Shown here piece by piece: positions 1 through 12,097 of a stretch of 64,000 nt of DNA. Made by a program: the position numbers and the translations under genes. Within the stretch, counting starts at the first letter, position 1. Every line of letters begins with the position of its first letter. The stretch lies in the NCBI GenBank assembly GCA_038501785.1, contig JBAMJR010000031.1, positions 12,910,001 through 12,974,000 of the forward strand, given 5' to 3'. A model generated the notes under the pieces. It had not been told where the DNA came from, ran no database searches, and worked only from the letters and a program-made list of their open reading frames with translations. Source of the stretch: Myoxocephalus aenaeus. Taxonomy: Eukaryota; Chordata; Actinopteri; Perciformes; Cottidae.

Positions 1-188
1 ATCGATTGTAGCCGATTGAGGAAAAAACAAAACACGAACGCCGTGAAAGCATGCCAACGCCTCCTTCTTGCTTTGAGCCACCATGACTGCAAAACCTCAT
101 GAAATCATTATCCTTCTATTAGCATGTATTATGCACATCTCTGCAAACCAACTCTAGATGGCACTGGAGACCCAGTGGACTCTTTCCC

Positions 189-253
189 TGTGTGTGTGTG
201 TGTCATTTGAGCATGTGCACATGTGAATGCGTGTGTGTGTGTGTGTGTGTGTG
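189..253. repeat. Interrupted (TG)n microsatellite
   Basis: Two TG runs (about 190-203 and 231-253) are separated by a short TG-rich spacer. Seen directly. Confidence 0.9.
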
Positions 254-1312
254 AACGCAAGCACGTCTGCATCTGTGTGTATGCCTCCCAGATTCAATTA
301 TTCATCATTTCCAGTGCAAATATGGTTTGGCTTTTCTATGTCTCCCTCTTTTTTCCTCTCGGTTTTGTTTATTATTTATTATGCTGAGGCTCACAATGTT
401 TGGGTAGAATAGAAAGCCGGGTAGCAATAATGTCACTGCGTGGGTGTCATAATTATGTTCTGCCACAAACACACAGGAGAAAAAAAGGAAGGTATTGGCC
501 GTGTGTTGCAGTACCCAGTGCTGCCGAGTCAGACATTTGTTTGCCTTGTGTCTTGGCACTGATAGCCGGCGTCTGCAGACCGCATCATTTCACCAATGAC
601 ATGATTTTTCAAATACTATGTCGGTCTGTGGCCTGGAGTGGATATCTGTCAATGTATCATGCAACTTGTTCCCACAGTCCACCATGGTGTCAAGCCATTT
701 TGCTTTCTTCATTCATGCAACCCAAACAAAGAATTTTTTCATAATCAAATATTGACTTTGGAAAGAGACTCGCTATCTATGTTAAAATGAGTCAGCCAGA
801 ACCCATATTAAATGCATTTATCGATCATGGATCTTCAGGGCACACGATACTTTCTAAACATAACAACTTTCTCACCAATATGAACATGATAGGATTCATT
901 TATTTATTTATTTTGGTGGGGGTTGGATGGCAATACTCAGAAATATTATGAGAGAACCTTGCAAAAACTAAACTTGCAAGGAGTCTCATTTAGGAATGCT
1001 CTCACAGTGACTCGGAGCAAAGTAGCGACAATCTATTAAACTGAAGAGGTATTTTGTTCTTTTGTCTGGGAAAGAGCCGTGCAGAGATTTCTTAATCAAC
1101 AGTCATTCATGAACGCTGGCATGAATCCATTAGAACACATTTTAGTCTCGAATTGTGGTTTTGTCATTCCCTCACAAACGAAAATCCCATCTTCATCAAA
1201 TATTTAGGGAGATTAAATATTTGGAATATCGTGAACACGGTGCTCCGCCGTAGTGAGCAGGCTTGTTAAATGGAAGCAGGCTAGCAGTGATGCAAATGCG
1301 TCCCGTCCGTGA

Positions 1313-1329
1313 CCCCCCCCCCCCCCCCC
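1313..1329. repeat. Poly-C run (17 C)
   Basis: Uninterrupted homopolymer; its length is prone to sequencing and assembly error. Confidence 0.95.
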
Positions 1330-1652
1330 TCCAACAGCACTGCAGGGACGGCCCGTGTATCCACTACAACTCATTTGTCGGCTTGCACACATCAGGTGAA
1401 ACTGAGGCCGACACAACATTCATGACAAGATGAATTACTACGGTGACAAAGTAACCCAAATACATCTCTAATGACGTCTCTAAACTTGTGGTTGTTAAGA
1501 GTTTGTGGTACTTTCCTCCCGTCTCTGCCGCCTGCTTTAAAAGCTCTAAACCTCCGTAAGAATCCTTCTCCCTGCTCTCAACAAGTGTTTCACATCAGGA
1601 GCCGTCGTCAGAGCTAAGAGGCTTTGTGTTGGCTTTCAGTCTTGCGCAGAAC

Positions 1653-1673
1653 TTTTTTTTTTTTTTTTTTTTT
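1653..1673. repeat. Poly-T run (21 T)
   Basis: Uninterrupted homopolymer. It could be the tail of a minus-strand retroposon, but no body is recognisable beside it. Confidence 0.95.
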
Positions 1674-1751
1674 AGATTAAAGTAGATTACAGTAGCTAAC
1701 TGGTCGATTTAGAAGAAAATCAGTTCCTTCCATGCATGATTTTCTGTACAG

Positions 1752-2153
1752 CAGTGGTTCTCAAACTGTGGGGTGCGACCCTCTAGTGGGGCGTGGGTGC
1801 AGCCTTTTTATTTATTTTTATAATCCTTTATTAATCCCACAGTGGGGATCGATCCGGCTACTTTGTGGTTTCAGGACGACTACTCCCCATGAGCATGGGA
1901 AGTTGACATAGTCCAAAATTACAAAGTACACAAACATAACACGTCATTAATAAATACATGGCGAAATGTACTTTCGTGGAAATGTTTACGTTACGCCGTT
2001 AACAGGTTACGCTTGTGCGACGGCCAAGAATTCTTGGCGACTCATCGATTCTTGCCGTTTTGCCAAAACAAAAACAGCAGAAAGGCCTATCTCACGGAGA
2101 TCGGCATTTTGTTGGAGCGGTGGGGCGTGACCAAAAAAGTTTGAGAACCACTG
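1752..2153. mobile_element. Non-autonomous hAT element (MITE) with perfect 8-bp TSD
   Basis: The left end begins CAGTGGTTCTCAAACT and the right end is its exact reverse complement, so the terminal inverted repeats match over 16 bp. The flanks 1744-1751 and 2154-2161 are both CTGTACAG, a perfect 8-bp target duplication, as expected for the hAT superfamily. No transposase frame is present in the 402 bp, so movement would have needed an autonomous relative. The interior (about 1810-1980) contains a stretch resembling a LINE 3' tail (a CTTTATTAATCCCACAG-type motif), suggesting capture of or insertion by another repeat. The intact duplication argues for a fairly recent insertion. Confidence 0.93.
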
Positions 2154-3013
2154 CTGTACAGGCATTAACGGCCCCCAGAGGATACATCTTAGCGACTTCA
2201 GTGATGTGTGAGGTACACATTTTGGGTTTTGACTGGGGGGGGCTGCGTTCACACTGCACAGTGATTGTCGAGGTGTTGTTTGGTGCAGTCAGGTTTTTTT
2301 TCTTCTTTTTTTTTTTCACACAATTAGTGCAGCCAAGTGCAACCAACACCTTTGGATTGAACGACACACAGACTTGTCGATTTTGCGCATACCGCTGCTT
2401 AACGCGAGCCGCGAGTGTGGCCGTAGACTCCCATTAGACACGGCACCGTTACATGTACACCGCTGTGTCTCGTGTGATGAATCCCACTCCTCAGGCTGGT
2501 CCCCCTATCAACCCGCTCACGCTGGCCTTATTGCATAAAAGCAGTGCTCAGAGAAATATTTCTCTTTTTAATGTTAGTTTGAAGAACTCTTGAGGGTCAC
2601 ATGAAATACTTTTTGGGGATTCTGTCCTCAGGTCCCTCAAAAACTGAGTTTTCCACTTCTATACAAATCTTCACACGCGGTGCACAGACACGTACACATG
2701 CGTGATAGCTGAGCCGTCTGCTTAAACTTTCAGCTGAGATAAGGTGTTGAAGGTGCTAATCTGCCAACTCAAGGCTAAGCAAAGCGCACCATTTGCCTGT
2801 TTTCTTTTTTTTTTTTTATGCATCCCTCCGGCAACTCTCCGCTAGCTGGCAGGCAGATACATGACCCCGCCGAAGCCGCGGGCAAAGGGAGGGAGGCGTA
2901 GAAGACGGCAGCCAGCCAAGGAAATGTAAGTCCTCACTGTGTTTTTTAGTCATGGTTGGCGTCGCTATGGAGGCTGGAGATAAGATGGGAGCTAGGATTT
3001 TTTTGCTTAAGAC

Positions 3014-3160
3014 TTAAAGAGGGAGGGAGTGAGGAAGAGATAGAGGTGAAGGGAAAAAGGGGAGGAGACAGTGGAAGATAAGAGACGAAAGAGAGACGGA
3101 GGGATGCAAAGAGAGAGGAGGCTTGAGCGGTGGGAAACAGCACAACAAGGCAAAGAGGAG
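3014..3160. repeat. Purine-rich (GA-rich) tract
   Basis: The plus strand is overwhelmingly A and G for about 145 bp, with degenerate GAGGGA/GAGAGA motifs. It is imperfect rather than a clean microsatellite. Purine-strand asymmetry of this kind can form triplex DNA; that is inference. Confidence 0.75.
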
Positions 3161-4737
3161 ATGGGACTGTCGGGATGGAGCTAGACAGAGGAAAGGGAAA
3201 AACACCCACACATTGAGAAGGTTTAATCGACAGGATTTTGATGAAAGACATGATTCTTAAACATTCAGTGTTGGTTTTCACGCAGTTTGTAACATGTTGC
3301 GGTTTTAGCATTTATAGATTTTTTTATTTTAATTTGAAAATACAACATTGCGCCATATTCACTTGCAGTTAATAATCAAACAGAAACCCCCCAAAAAAAA
3401 GGACTAGTAACTCTTGCCTACGACGGTAGACAAAATAAATTAGGAGAGAGTAAGGAGGGAAGGGTTGCATTGCTGAGTCGTCCTCTCAGAGGAGCCACTG
3501 GGACACCACATTTCAATGAACATTACAGACCCGATCTTACTGTGGAAGCTCCCACTGAGTCTCGCTGTATGGGAGTTTACTTTGTGTCATGCTCATTAAA
3601 GAATCACGGGGGAAAAAAAAAACATACTTGAATTACTTCCCCTGAAAATCTGGGCCTTGTTTTATAATAATACTATTCCATATTGAAAGTGCGAGAGCCT
3701 TAAGAGGTGGTGGGAATAGAGAGAGAGAGGAGAACCACTGTATTAAGGTTTGAAATGTGTCATCTCCTTGCCCTAGGAGAGTTCAGCCTGTATTAGTGAA
3801 CAGTGAGGGCTGTCTGCCAGAGACAGAAACAAGAGAAAAGAGTTTGTTCCTCCCTGTTATCATAGTTAATGGAGCAGCTCCAGGCTGTACATCGATGTGA
3901 CAATGCAGATTAGAGTTTCAGCTCTCCGGTTTTGAAGCTTTTGGAGGAAAGTTTTTCCAAAACCCTGCGTGAACTTTCCAGGGCCAAACGAATAACACAC
4001 ACATGCAGTCTCCAAATGAGACTTATTTCCATTTAAGAAGGCTCCTGCATGGGAGTGGACAAAACTGTCGCTCTTATCGCGTTAATATCTCGTTGTGCAA
4101 AATAACAGCGCTGCTGGTTGTTAAGGCATGCAGAGAGTGAGAAAAGCCCTGACAATCTTTTGCAATTCCACTGACGCTCATCAGAGCACCCTGAGACTGT
4201 TGACATCCTTTACTGACACTGTGACACGTGTTACTGTGTTGACAGGAAGTGTCATTTTCTCCCATCTATATCCTCTGTGGGAGTCCAGGCATCTCCAGCA
4301 TGCCTGTAGAAGCCCCAGCAGGAACACCGCAGGGACCCAAATGTGTGGTGGATATACTGTAGGTCTTAGACACATGTTTTATACAAAGATGATTGTTTTC
4401 TTTTACACAATGTATTTGTGGTCTTATGGCGCAATACCGGTCCTCTCCACCTTGATCTATCTATGCTCATCGGACTTTATAATTCATTTGTAATTGTGCA
4501 GATGGGTGTCATTCTGTGTCTCACTGATGACAATGAAAATGAAAATAATCTGTTAATGCAATCAAGTGCATTTATTGAAACCGACTGCTATCTGTTGCAG
4601 CTCATTTTTAATCTAGTTTGTCAACAACAAATGACCTTACTGTCAAATTAAATAATTTAACTCCTCTGTTGCAAGATGCGATCCTGTTCTTATTCCTTTT
4701 CATACATGGCATGAATGGAGAATGAGAGAGAATCATA

Positions 4738-4738
<1 letters not shown>

Positions 4739-4832
<94 letters not shown>
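4739..4832. repeat. (CA)47 microsatellite
   Basis: 94 bp of uninterrupted CA. The apparent proteins with long Thr-His or Val-Cys runs here are artefacts of this array. Confidence 0.98.
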
Positions 4833-4834
<2 letters not shown>

Positions 4835-5389
4835 ACCACTGTTCATTTAGTGCATCCTTCATTATTAACTGCTCTGGTGTCAGGTATTGCGCTGCTGTGT
4901 TATCGGTACGTCAGCGTGGACAAACACAGATTGATGGTCACATGCGACCACGAGGCGAGATGGAGCTTCACTCGCAGGACTCCATGTTGGGCTTGTCGTC
5001 TCTTCCCGTCTCTTCTTCCTCCCTGCCTGTCTGTAAATCCTCCAACATCTGTATTGCGTTACTTTTTCTGAAAATTAGGGCATGTAATGCAGTTATCATG
5101 TGGTATAAATGATATCAGTGTAACACACCTGCGATTGGAAGTATAATCATTTCCAATAAATAAAGATTGGTTAGTGTAATTCAATTTCACAACATAATAG
5201 ATGATTTAATTGATCATTGGCCACAATTACATACGCACACCGACTATTATCAAAACGGCAAAGCAAAGTAATCGTCTAATTAAGATGTTAACATAATCCC
5301 ACGCTGACAGCTCCCTATAATAATCCTGTGTATGCGAGTGAAGTGCATATCTTTTGAGACAGCTGCAGGAATTGGAGCGAGTTTTGTCG

Positions 5390-5403
5390 CCCCCCCCCCC
5401 CCC
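5390..5403. repeat. Poly-C run (14 C)
   Basis: Uninterrupted homopolymer, seen directly. Confidence 0.95.
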
Positions 5404-6481
5404 AATAAAAAGGAACAAAAGATTGCCTTCTAATTCTGCCACTATCAAATTTTAACCACAAAAATAATTACAGCAATGACTCTTTTCGAACGGAGATAAT
5501 TTGACACGTGTGTCTGCCTTCCCTGCTCTTGTTAAAATGCCACAAGCATGGCACGCTTGTCCAAAAAGCTGCGTTACAGCCATGTTTTGCAACATCTAGA
5601 CTGTGAACCACAAGACTCGCAACATCTGGCCAAACCAACCGCCTTGGTCATCAACACCTGCTCAGTTTAGTGCAATTTACTGCATCAGCAGTGCAATAAT
5701 AAGCGTACAGTGCCATTGTTGAAGAGATGTTGATTACCCAAGCTAGAGTTCTGATGGAAGGTGCATGCTTCTGCCTCCTACTGTACAATACAACACCACT
5801 ATATTGGATCATTTGTATCTTTAAGCTCCACTAATAATTTGTTTCTGTACTCAAAGGATCAAATTACTACTCTTACAGGAGGCAAACATGGTGATGAACC
5901 AGCAGAGACCGGAAGGTCCTCTCGCTCTGCAGCACCACTGAGGTTTTTTTTAAACCGCTTTCAGCCAGCTGATTTGGGTTTTATGACCCTCAGGCTCGAC
6001 TCTTATCAACCCCATTTCTAGCAGGCAGCACGCAGCAAATAATGTCCTTCAGCGGCTCTATCAAATGGAAAAAAAAGTAGTGACTAAAGTTGAATAAAGT
6101 CAAACGTCTAGCAGGTGCACAGCCAGATAATGGAGACTGTTACGCTCCCTTTTTTGAAAATACAGGGGGGGCGAAACGGAGACGATAATGCGACACTCGA
6201 AGAATTCGAAGGAGTCGGAGTAGAGGTGAAAATAAACGTGATTTATTTCAGCTGATCTCGATGGTTGGAAACGTAACAAGGTTCTCAAAATGTGGGGGGC
6301 AAAGTGGTGGTGGCAAACAAATAGAATAAAAATAGGCACGACTAATCCGTACCTCTGAAAACAAAAACAGTTACAAGCATGTTTAGTGTTTCACCCAAAC
6401 TTTGGGCCACATGTGGAAGAGTGCGGTTATATCACAAAATATAACATTGTTATTGTTGTTATGTGTCAGAAACAAGCCCAG

Positions 6482-6501
6482 TGCATTCTGGGAGTTGTAG
6501 G
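6482..6501. promoter_or_regulatory. ZNF143/THAP11-like motif
   Basis: On the minus strand the site reads CCTACAACTCCCAGAATGCA, close to the well-known ACTACAA-TCCCAGAATGC element bound by ZNF143 and THAP11 in vertebrate promoters. The same motif is also spread by transposable elements. No CpG-rich sequence or exon surrounds it, so a dead or TE-derived copy is as likely as an active site. Confidence 0.4.
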
Positions 6502-7110
6502 TTTTCTACCTTTTGAGTACACATGAATTCCACAGCCCCTTTTCTCTGTTTATCTGGTCTTGTAGCACTACTTACGCAATGTGCATGCCTCCCTACGGAA
6601 TAGACAGTTTTAGGAAAACCTCATCTTTCCAGCGAAATACTTCTGTAACAAGTTGGCTCAAATGGGGCGTCAACAGCTCAGAGAACAAAAGAGAGAAAAC
6701 TCTGATGGCGTGCTCCTTTTACTGAGAGTCCCGAAGAATGATTGGCCAGCTTGAAGTCTGAGAAAACCAATGAGCAACATGACCGGACTGCACGGGTGGA
6801 AACCAATCATTTTGTTAGCACCTGGAGAGAAACCAGGGGAGGGAAGAGAAGCACTTTGCCCCTGCATGGCACCAAAACAGAGCTAAAAACTGTGGATGGA
6901 AACATTTTTCCAAATGAAGTAATTAAATACCAAAGCAAATCTAAACTCACGGTCCACCTGCTGTTTCCAAGCTCGAGATAGAACTTTTACACTAAATGAT
7001 ATACCTTTTTGTTTTGGTCTAAAAGTAGAATAAGAGAGCGGAATTAATTCTGCACTAACAGATGTGTTGGCCACTTGGGATCAGTGGAAACACAGCAGCA
7101 TTCATTAGAA

Positions 7111-7300
7111 CAGTAGTTCTCAACCTTTTTTCAGTGATGTACCTCCTGTGAAATATTCCTCCCCTGTTAGCAGCGGCTGAGTGATGAGCAGCAGGGAGGG
7201 CGGGTCATGTGACGCTTAGCTAAACAAGATGAGCTTTGGGTCTGGAACCGTGCACCGTCTTATGTTTAAGATAATATGACATGAAAATCATGATGCATTA
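7111..7300 (+). mobile_element. hAT element 5' end remnant
   Basis: A CAGTAGTTCTCAACCTTTTT start followed by CAGTGATGTACCTCC matches the 5' end of a widespread fish hAT family as I remember it. The flanking 7103-7110 is CATTAGAA, but I find no matching copy downstream, so the 3' end is lost or too diverged and the right boundary is approximate. A dispersed repeat shared with the 49-kb locus follows at 7382. Confidence 0.55.
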
Positions 7301-7381
7301 TGCAGGTTTGAGACTTAGAAAACAATTAAGTTTGTCAATGCTTCTGAAATAAACACTATTGTTCTTTTTCAATCAGTCCCA

Positions 7382-7719
7382 TTTAGTCAAAGTCAGGACA
7401 AACCATTGTTTAGTCATTCTGACTGCTGAGCTCATTCTCGCTGGTTTAACAGACAACGTCACATCACCCCAAATCCTGGCTTCTCTCTTATTGACTCCCT
7501 GCTCCCTGCTTTTGTAAAGCACGTCTGGCCATTAAATATATAGCAGAAATGATCCAGATTATTATTTTATTTATTCTTTACGATCGATTGTTTTTTATTG
7601 TTCTGTTTCATCAGGTTTTAAATATGACATACGTTTATCCTGCTTTTGTTGGACCTCACTGTTGAGCTTTCTGTTGTCATTTTGCTTCGCTTTGTAAATG
7701 ATTAGTTATATTATTTTAA
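7382..7719 (+). repeat. Dispersed repeat, copy 1 (inverted copy at 49 kb)
   Basis: This stretch matches the reverse complement of 49243-49560 with high identity, including the shared run AACGTCACATCACCCCAAAT and the shared end near TTTGTAAAT-ATTAGTTAT. Copy 1 carries small insertions relative to copy 2. There is no coding frame. Both copies lie close to hAT terminal sequences but on different sides of them, so whether the block belongs to the hAT element is unclear. Confidence 0.85.
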
Positions 7720-8617
7720 CGGATTAGACGTTTTGTGTGTTTGAACGTGATGAATGCAAGTGGAACAGCCTACTCTCTCCTATTCGCTCTGGTTTTGATC
7801 TCCACCAACTCCTGAGGGAGATGTCTGTTATTTGGCGGGTCAATGCTGAAGTGTGTTCACCAACTTTTGGGATCAGATCGGAGCTCAGCTGTGTGTCCAC
7901 ACATACACATATATTTCGTGGTTAAAGGAGCGGCTGTTTTTCCTGTAAAGTCTTTGTTGTTTTTGCCGCTTACTCTTCCTCCTTACTAAACAAAGCTCAG
8001 CCAATTTGGCGATAAACACATATTCCTTTGAATTCCTCAAAATAAAAGTCCCCTGTTATGTATTACTTAAAAGCTTTCATTTTGAAGCAGCAATAATAAC
8101 AGTTGCTGAACGGTTTATCCCCCGCTTCCCCATATTCTCCTCGGGAGAGGAACTCCTGTGTGTGGGGATGATGATGGAGACTTAGACGTTATAGTTTATG
8201 CTTCCCGACATGATCGTCATTGAAAAGATAAGTGCAACCACAGCCAAAGTCTGTGTGCTGCTTTGTGCGGCGGAGGTAGCACACAGTAAGACTTAAGAGC
8301 TTGTTTTGTTTCAAGCAGCAGAAAAGTTGCATCCCTTACAGCCAGAACAATCAGCTACAAAACACTATGAAGGGGAAGCGCAGTGTTGTGTGATGATCCT
8401 CTGTGGGTTCATACCTACAGCTGACCTCCTTCACATGAAGCTCATCAATGTGATCCATCGTAAACATATAATAATATGGATTTATAGCAGCCAAAGGTCG
8501 TGAAAATTACCCTAGAGTTCAATAAGCGTCACAATATTTGCAGCGTTGCGAAGGTACAGTCCAACCTCTTGTTAGTTATACGGGCGGTATGTTTCCATCA
8601 GTTTAATTTAAATAGAG

Positions 8618-8882
8618 CAGTGATTTTCCACCACTGTGCCACGGTGGGAAAATGTCCAATTTCACTTAATCGGTGCCAAAAAACATTATTTAGTTGCCAC
8701 AAATCATTTTTCAATGTTGAGTGTCTGAGCCTGCAATATGATAATTAAATACTCTTCCATGCCACACAATAATTACCTACCATATATGCTGCATTATGCT
8801 AAAATGTGACATTTTGTAACCGTTTGAGTTGTTGGTGTGCCGCGTGATTTTTTTTTAATGTAAAAAAGGTTGAAAAACACTG
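8618..8882. mobile_element. Non-autonomous hAT-like element
   Basis: It starts CAGTGATTTTCCACC and ends GGTTGAAAAACACTG, whose reverse complement is CAGTGTTTTTCAACC, giving an imperfect 15-bp inverted repeat. The subterminal sequence (CACTGTGCCACGG at left, GGTGTGCCGCG at right) is also inverted and is typical of a common fish hAT family. The flanks AAATAGAG (left) and ATTTAGAG (right, offset by one base) are only a near match to an 8-bp duplication, consistent with an older copy. It has no transposase. Confidence 0.75.
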
Positions 8883-8890
8883 AATTTAGA

Positions 8891-11640
8891 GTATACCTTT
8901 TCCCTACTTGCATTATACCTTAACATGTCACTGTTGCTAAATTAATTTCCACGTGTAGAAGCATCATTTGAATCAGGAAAAGACCTTGAGGAGAGATGAA
9001 ACCTGTCCTTACGTAACCTGTGCCTGGTACCGCCCCCAGGAACACTCGGCACCTGGTCTGAACTGCACGAGCAAGGGGGGCCACGGGCGGCTCGGAGGTC
9101 TCGAGTCTGGGGGCCCGTCAGTCCAGACCGCCCTGGCAGGGAGGCGAGAGGGAGCGGGACGAGCGAGCAACGGGCAGCTGGTGCCAGGATCACTGACTCG
9201 CTGACTGCTGGCGTGGAGTGAACAGCCTGGTGTGGGAGTAGATCTCCCCTGTGACCGGGGTCTCTGCTTTTTCTTCCTCTCACTCGTCTCAACTGCGTAA
9301 TGAGCACTGCTAGCTGAGAGAGCAGAGGACTGAGACAGAGCGAGAGAGATTCAATGCTATTGAGTGTGTGTGTGTGTGCGTCTCTGTGAGCGATTGTTGA
9401 TTGCTTGAATATAAATGGGATGTGCTCGTTCATCTAAATCAAGGCCACATGCTTGGGCCCAGAGTAAAGTGCTCTGAGCCCAGTGAAGCGTCGTACTCTA
9501 TCTGCCACTCAGCTCAGGAAATAAAGCTGGGCACTTTCCCTGCCCTACATGAAATACTTAGGATAACCTTCAGAGAGTCTGTTGTCATAAACTGACTTCA
9601 TGACCTGATTCTAAAAGATGTTGTTATTTCCATGTGTGCAATATTCTTCATGAATGGGAAGAAATGGTCCATTTGGCCTCATTTCCGAGATCTCATATAT
9701 GTTTTACAAGTTGTCTATTTCCTGCATGTTTCATGCTTTTGTCTTTATATGTTTAGACAAGGACCCTCAATGACCCTCGTGTTCAGCTGCAGTGCATTTC
9801 TAAAGGATGAGTCTGTGATATTCTAGTGTTTTCCCTGTCAACAAATCCAATGAAAAGACATGTGGGAAATGCCGGTATTATTCAGGTTTTAGGAGCATTC
9901 TTTGGACATGTATACTTTGCATTTGGAATATGCGTCTCTATTGGGGTTTTCACTGTAGTTTGCGACACAAAGCCTCTTGCTTTTTTCGGTAGCAAGGCTT
10001 TGTGGGATGCAGAGCCCAAACGTGCAAGTAAAGCTATAAATGAATTGATCTTAATAAGAAGTATTGCCTGCGTATCCAATCCTAATGCAGTTCATTCCTT
10101 TGCGATACAGACCTCCATTGTTGTCTAAAATCCCCCTAATTGCTTATCAATGAGCCACATTGTTGCACTGGTTGACATTCTTTAAGATGAACATGGGCGC
10201 TGTAGTTTATTATCAATCCTACTACCAAATCTGACTAGCATGGCAAATGTGTATAAATCCTGAAGAAAGCCCCCAATGAAATATCAATCTACTGTTAGGG
10301 GAGTAGTGTTTGATTAAAAACTACAATGCCAAGCGGTTTCAGGAAATGACATAGCCTCTTTTAAAAGTGAACCTAAACCAGCTTAAGCTTTGGCTGGGTG
10401 CACAGGTTACAGAAGGCAAACGTTTTTTTTTATTGAGAGGTGGGTAACACATTGTTGGTTTAGGTCTATTCATGAAAAACACATACTAATACCAGCCTTA
10501 TCCTTTGAGACCTCACCGCTAAATAAACGTCTTTGTCCGTCGGCAGTCTGACCTCAATCTTTTGTTAACGATTTTTAACACCAAATTACAAGGTTTCTAA
10601 TGAGCACATTGAACACTTCCTGTCTGGGAACTTGGCAGCAATTATCAAAGGCAAAAAAACAACAACCAGGAAACATCTGTTAAGTTAAGACTAAATAATT
10701 AGTGTTACCATCAAACTGAATCAGCTTCTATGAACAGCAAAGGGTACGGTGACCTTGACTGATGCATCACAACATGCTCTGTCCACTAACTACTCCAGAT
10801 GGGTATGAAGTGGTGGAAAAATGAAAAATCTCCATCACACTACCATTTTCCTCATGGATAAAACAAAGAAATGCTGTTTTTTTTGTTTTTGCTTTTCTAA
10901 AAGATATGTTTTGATAAAAACGCTGCCACAAATATTACAAGCTGCTCTGCAGTTTTTGCGTATCTCAGCACATTTCAGCTTTTGGCATGGTTAAATATTA
11001 TACCCTGCATGCATAATGTAGACACACGGGGAAGAGAAATATGGATCAGTCTGTATTCACTCTCTTGCTGCTTTTTACAGCTGACAGATTGTCTGCCTAT
11101 GGAACCGAATACCTCTGAGAACGATAACCTGCATATTTTATCTGAGCTTGCGTCAGTTGAAGTTATATTTTCAACCGAACAGTCACAATCAATGTCACGA
11201 CAACTATCAGCATTGCAGTAGTAAATATGTCTGGCTATATTATATCATATATATGTACATCTTTTTTATTTGTTTTTAAAACACTTGTTGAAGTCTGTCG
11301 ATACAAACAAAATTAGACATTGTTAGACTCATTGTTAGAAGTGGTACACATATTGCACTGTGGAAGTCGATTAGCATTTTAGTGAGCCGAGACTTTTTTC
11401 AGAGCCTGGAACCAAACCGCCAAATCCCTGCCCTTAATGTACCACACATGTGTTCAGTTATTCAAGCAGGTCAAGTGTGAGGCCCTCTGACAACATTTGG
11501 CCAATTAGAGGATTGAGAAATGGGGACTTCATCTTCCAAAAGCTACATCCACGAACAATACTGACTGATGAAATCATTGCAGCAGTACAAGTGTCTTTAA
11601 TCGTCCAGAACCGGTTATACAAGTTTTTAGGTTAGGTTTT
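8891..11640. other. Unique noncoding stretch
   Basis: A GC-richer patch at about 9000-9300 produces overlapping frames on both strands (the longest 163 codons, minus), none with recognisable domains. A short (GT)n lies at 9364-9378 and an imperfect hairpin at 9967-10003. The rest is AT-rich and unremarkable. Confidence 0.5.
9967..10003. other. Imperfect hairpin
   Basis: ACAAAGCC-TC-TTGCT pairs with AGCAAGGCTTTGT around a 9-nt loop: 13 paired bases with a 2-nt bulge. It is too short for a typical miRNA precursor, and its function is unknown. Confidence 0.6.
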
Positions 11641-11850
11641 CTTCTTTTTTTTCCGTTCTGTCTTTTCGATTTCATTTGTTTTCGATTACATCGTGGGTTT
11701 GTTAGTTTTACTTTAGTTTCAGTTTTCAGAGAGGTTTTGTTCTAGTTTTTATTTTATTTTTAAAGTAGTGTTATTTAGTTTTTGTTAGGGCCAGGTTTAA
11801 TGTTTCAGAATAATTTTGCTACATATATGTTTGGAGAACTGAACTGGAAG
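11641..11850. repeat. T-rich old repeat, left part
   Basis: Degenerate TTTAGTTT/TTTTATTTT-like sequence ending near TTAGGGCC. A similar T-rich stretch ending in ATAACCCTAG lies on the far side of the LINE (14600-14880). The two may be halves of one older element split by the LINE; this is inference from texture. Confidence 0.3.
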
Positions 11851-11854
11851 GGCG

Positions 11855-12097
11855 ATTATCATTATCATTATCAAACTTTATTACAGACTCAAGGTCCAGA
11901 TAATACAAAAGACATAAATAGAATAAAATACATAAAAGCACAATTACAATACATAGACCTGTCAATGCTTTATAAATAGATAGCTGTACCAATGTCTCCA
12001 CAGATGGGACTAGTAGCGTGTGGTACTATACTTTATGTTTGATAAAACCAAGATGATCTCATTTTCAGAGTCATTAACTCGACAGATAAATTTATAC
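11855..12097 (-). pseudogene. LINE 3' end: RT ORF C-terminus and 3' tail
   Basis: This is the 3' part of the LINE whose body lies at 13512-14589, read on the minus strand. The last codons of its protein and a short 3' UTR end in a GATAAT-type tandem (11855-11872 on the plus strand), the usual simple-repeat tail of a non-LTR retrotransposon. The protein frame entering this piece continues the frame that leaves 13512 once one copy of the 8-bp ATTTATAC duplication is discounted. The two pieces were therefore contiguous before the hAT element inserted. Confidence 0.8.

Larger units (their letters stand above)
1..1748. other. Unique noncoding stretch
   Basis: No gene is recognised. The stretch holds an interrupted (TG)n array near 190-253, a C17 run at 1313-1329 and a T21 run at 1653-1673. 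Reading frames here are short and overlap on both strands, and none shows a family motif. The rest is ordinary AT-rich vertebrate-like sequence. Confidence 0.6.
2162..7110. other. Unique noncoding stretch with simple repeats
   Basis: No gene is recognised in nearly 5 kb. Contents are a purine-rich tract (3014-3160), a long CA array (4739-4832), a C14 run (5390-5403) and a ZNF143-like motif (6482-6501). Several frames of 80-140 codons occur but run through low-complexity DNA or overlap on both strands. The segment 6720-7080 has a texture seen in fish repeats, but I cannot name it. Confidence 0.55.

Noticed and set aside
4608..5071. Frames with long Cys-Val or Thr-His runs
   Set aside because: They are translations of the (CA)47 array and have no other content.
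8942..9433. 163-codon minus-strand frame
   Set aside because: It overlaps a plus-strand frame in a GC-rich patch; it has no motif, signal peptide or splice context and low-complexity composition.
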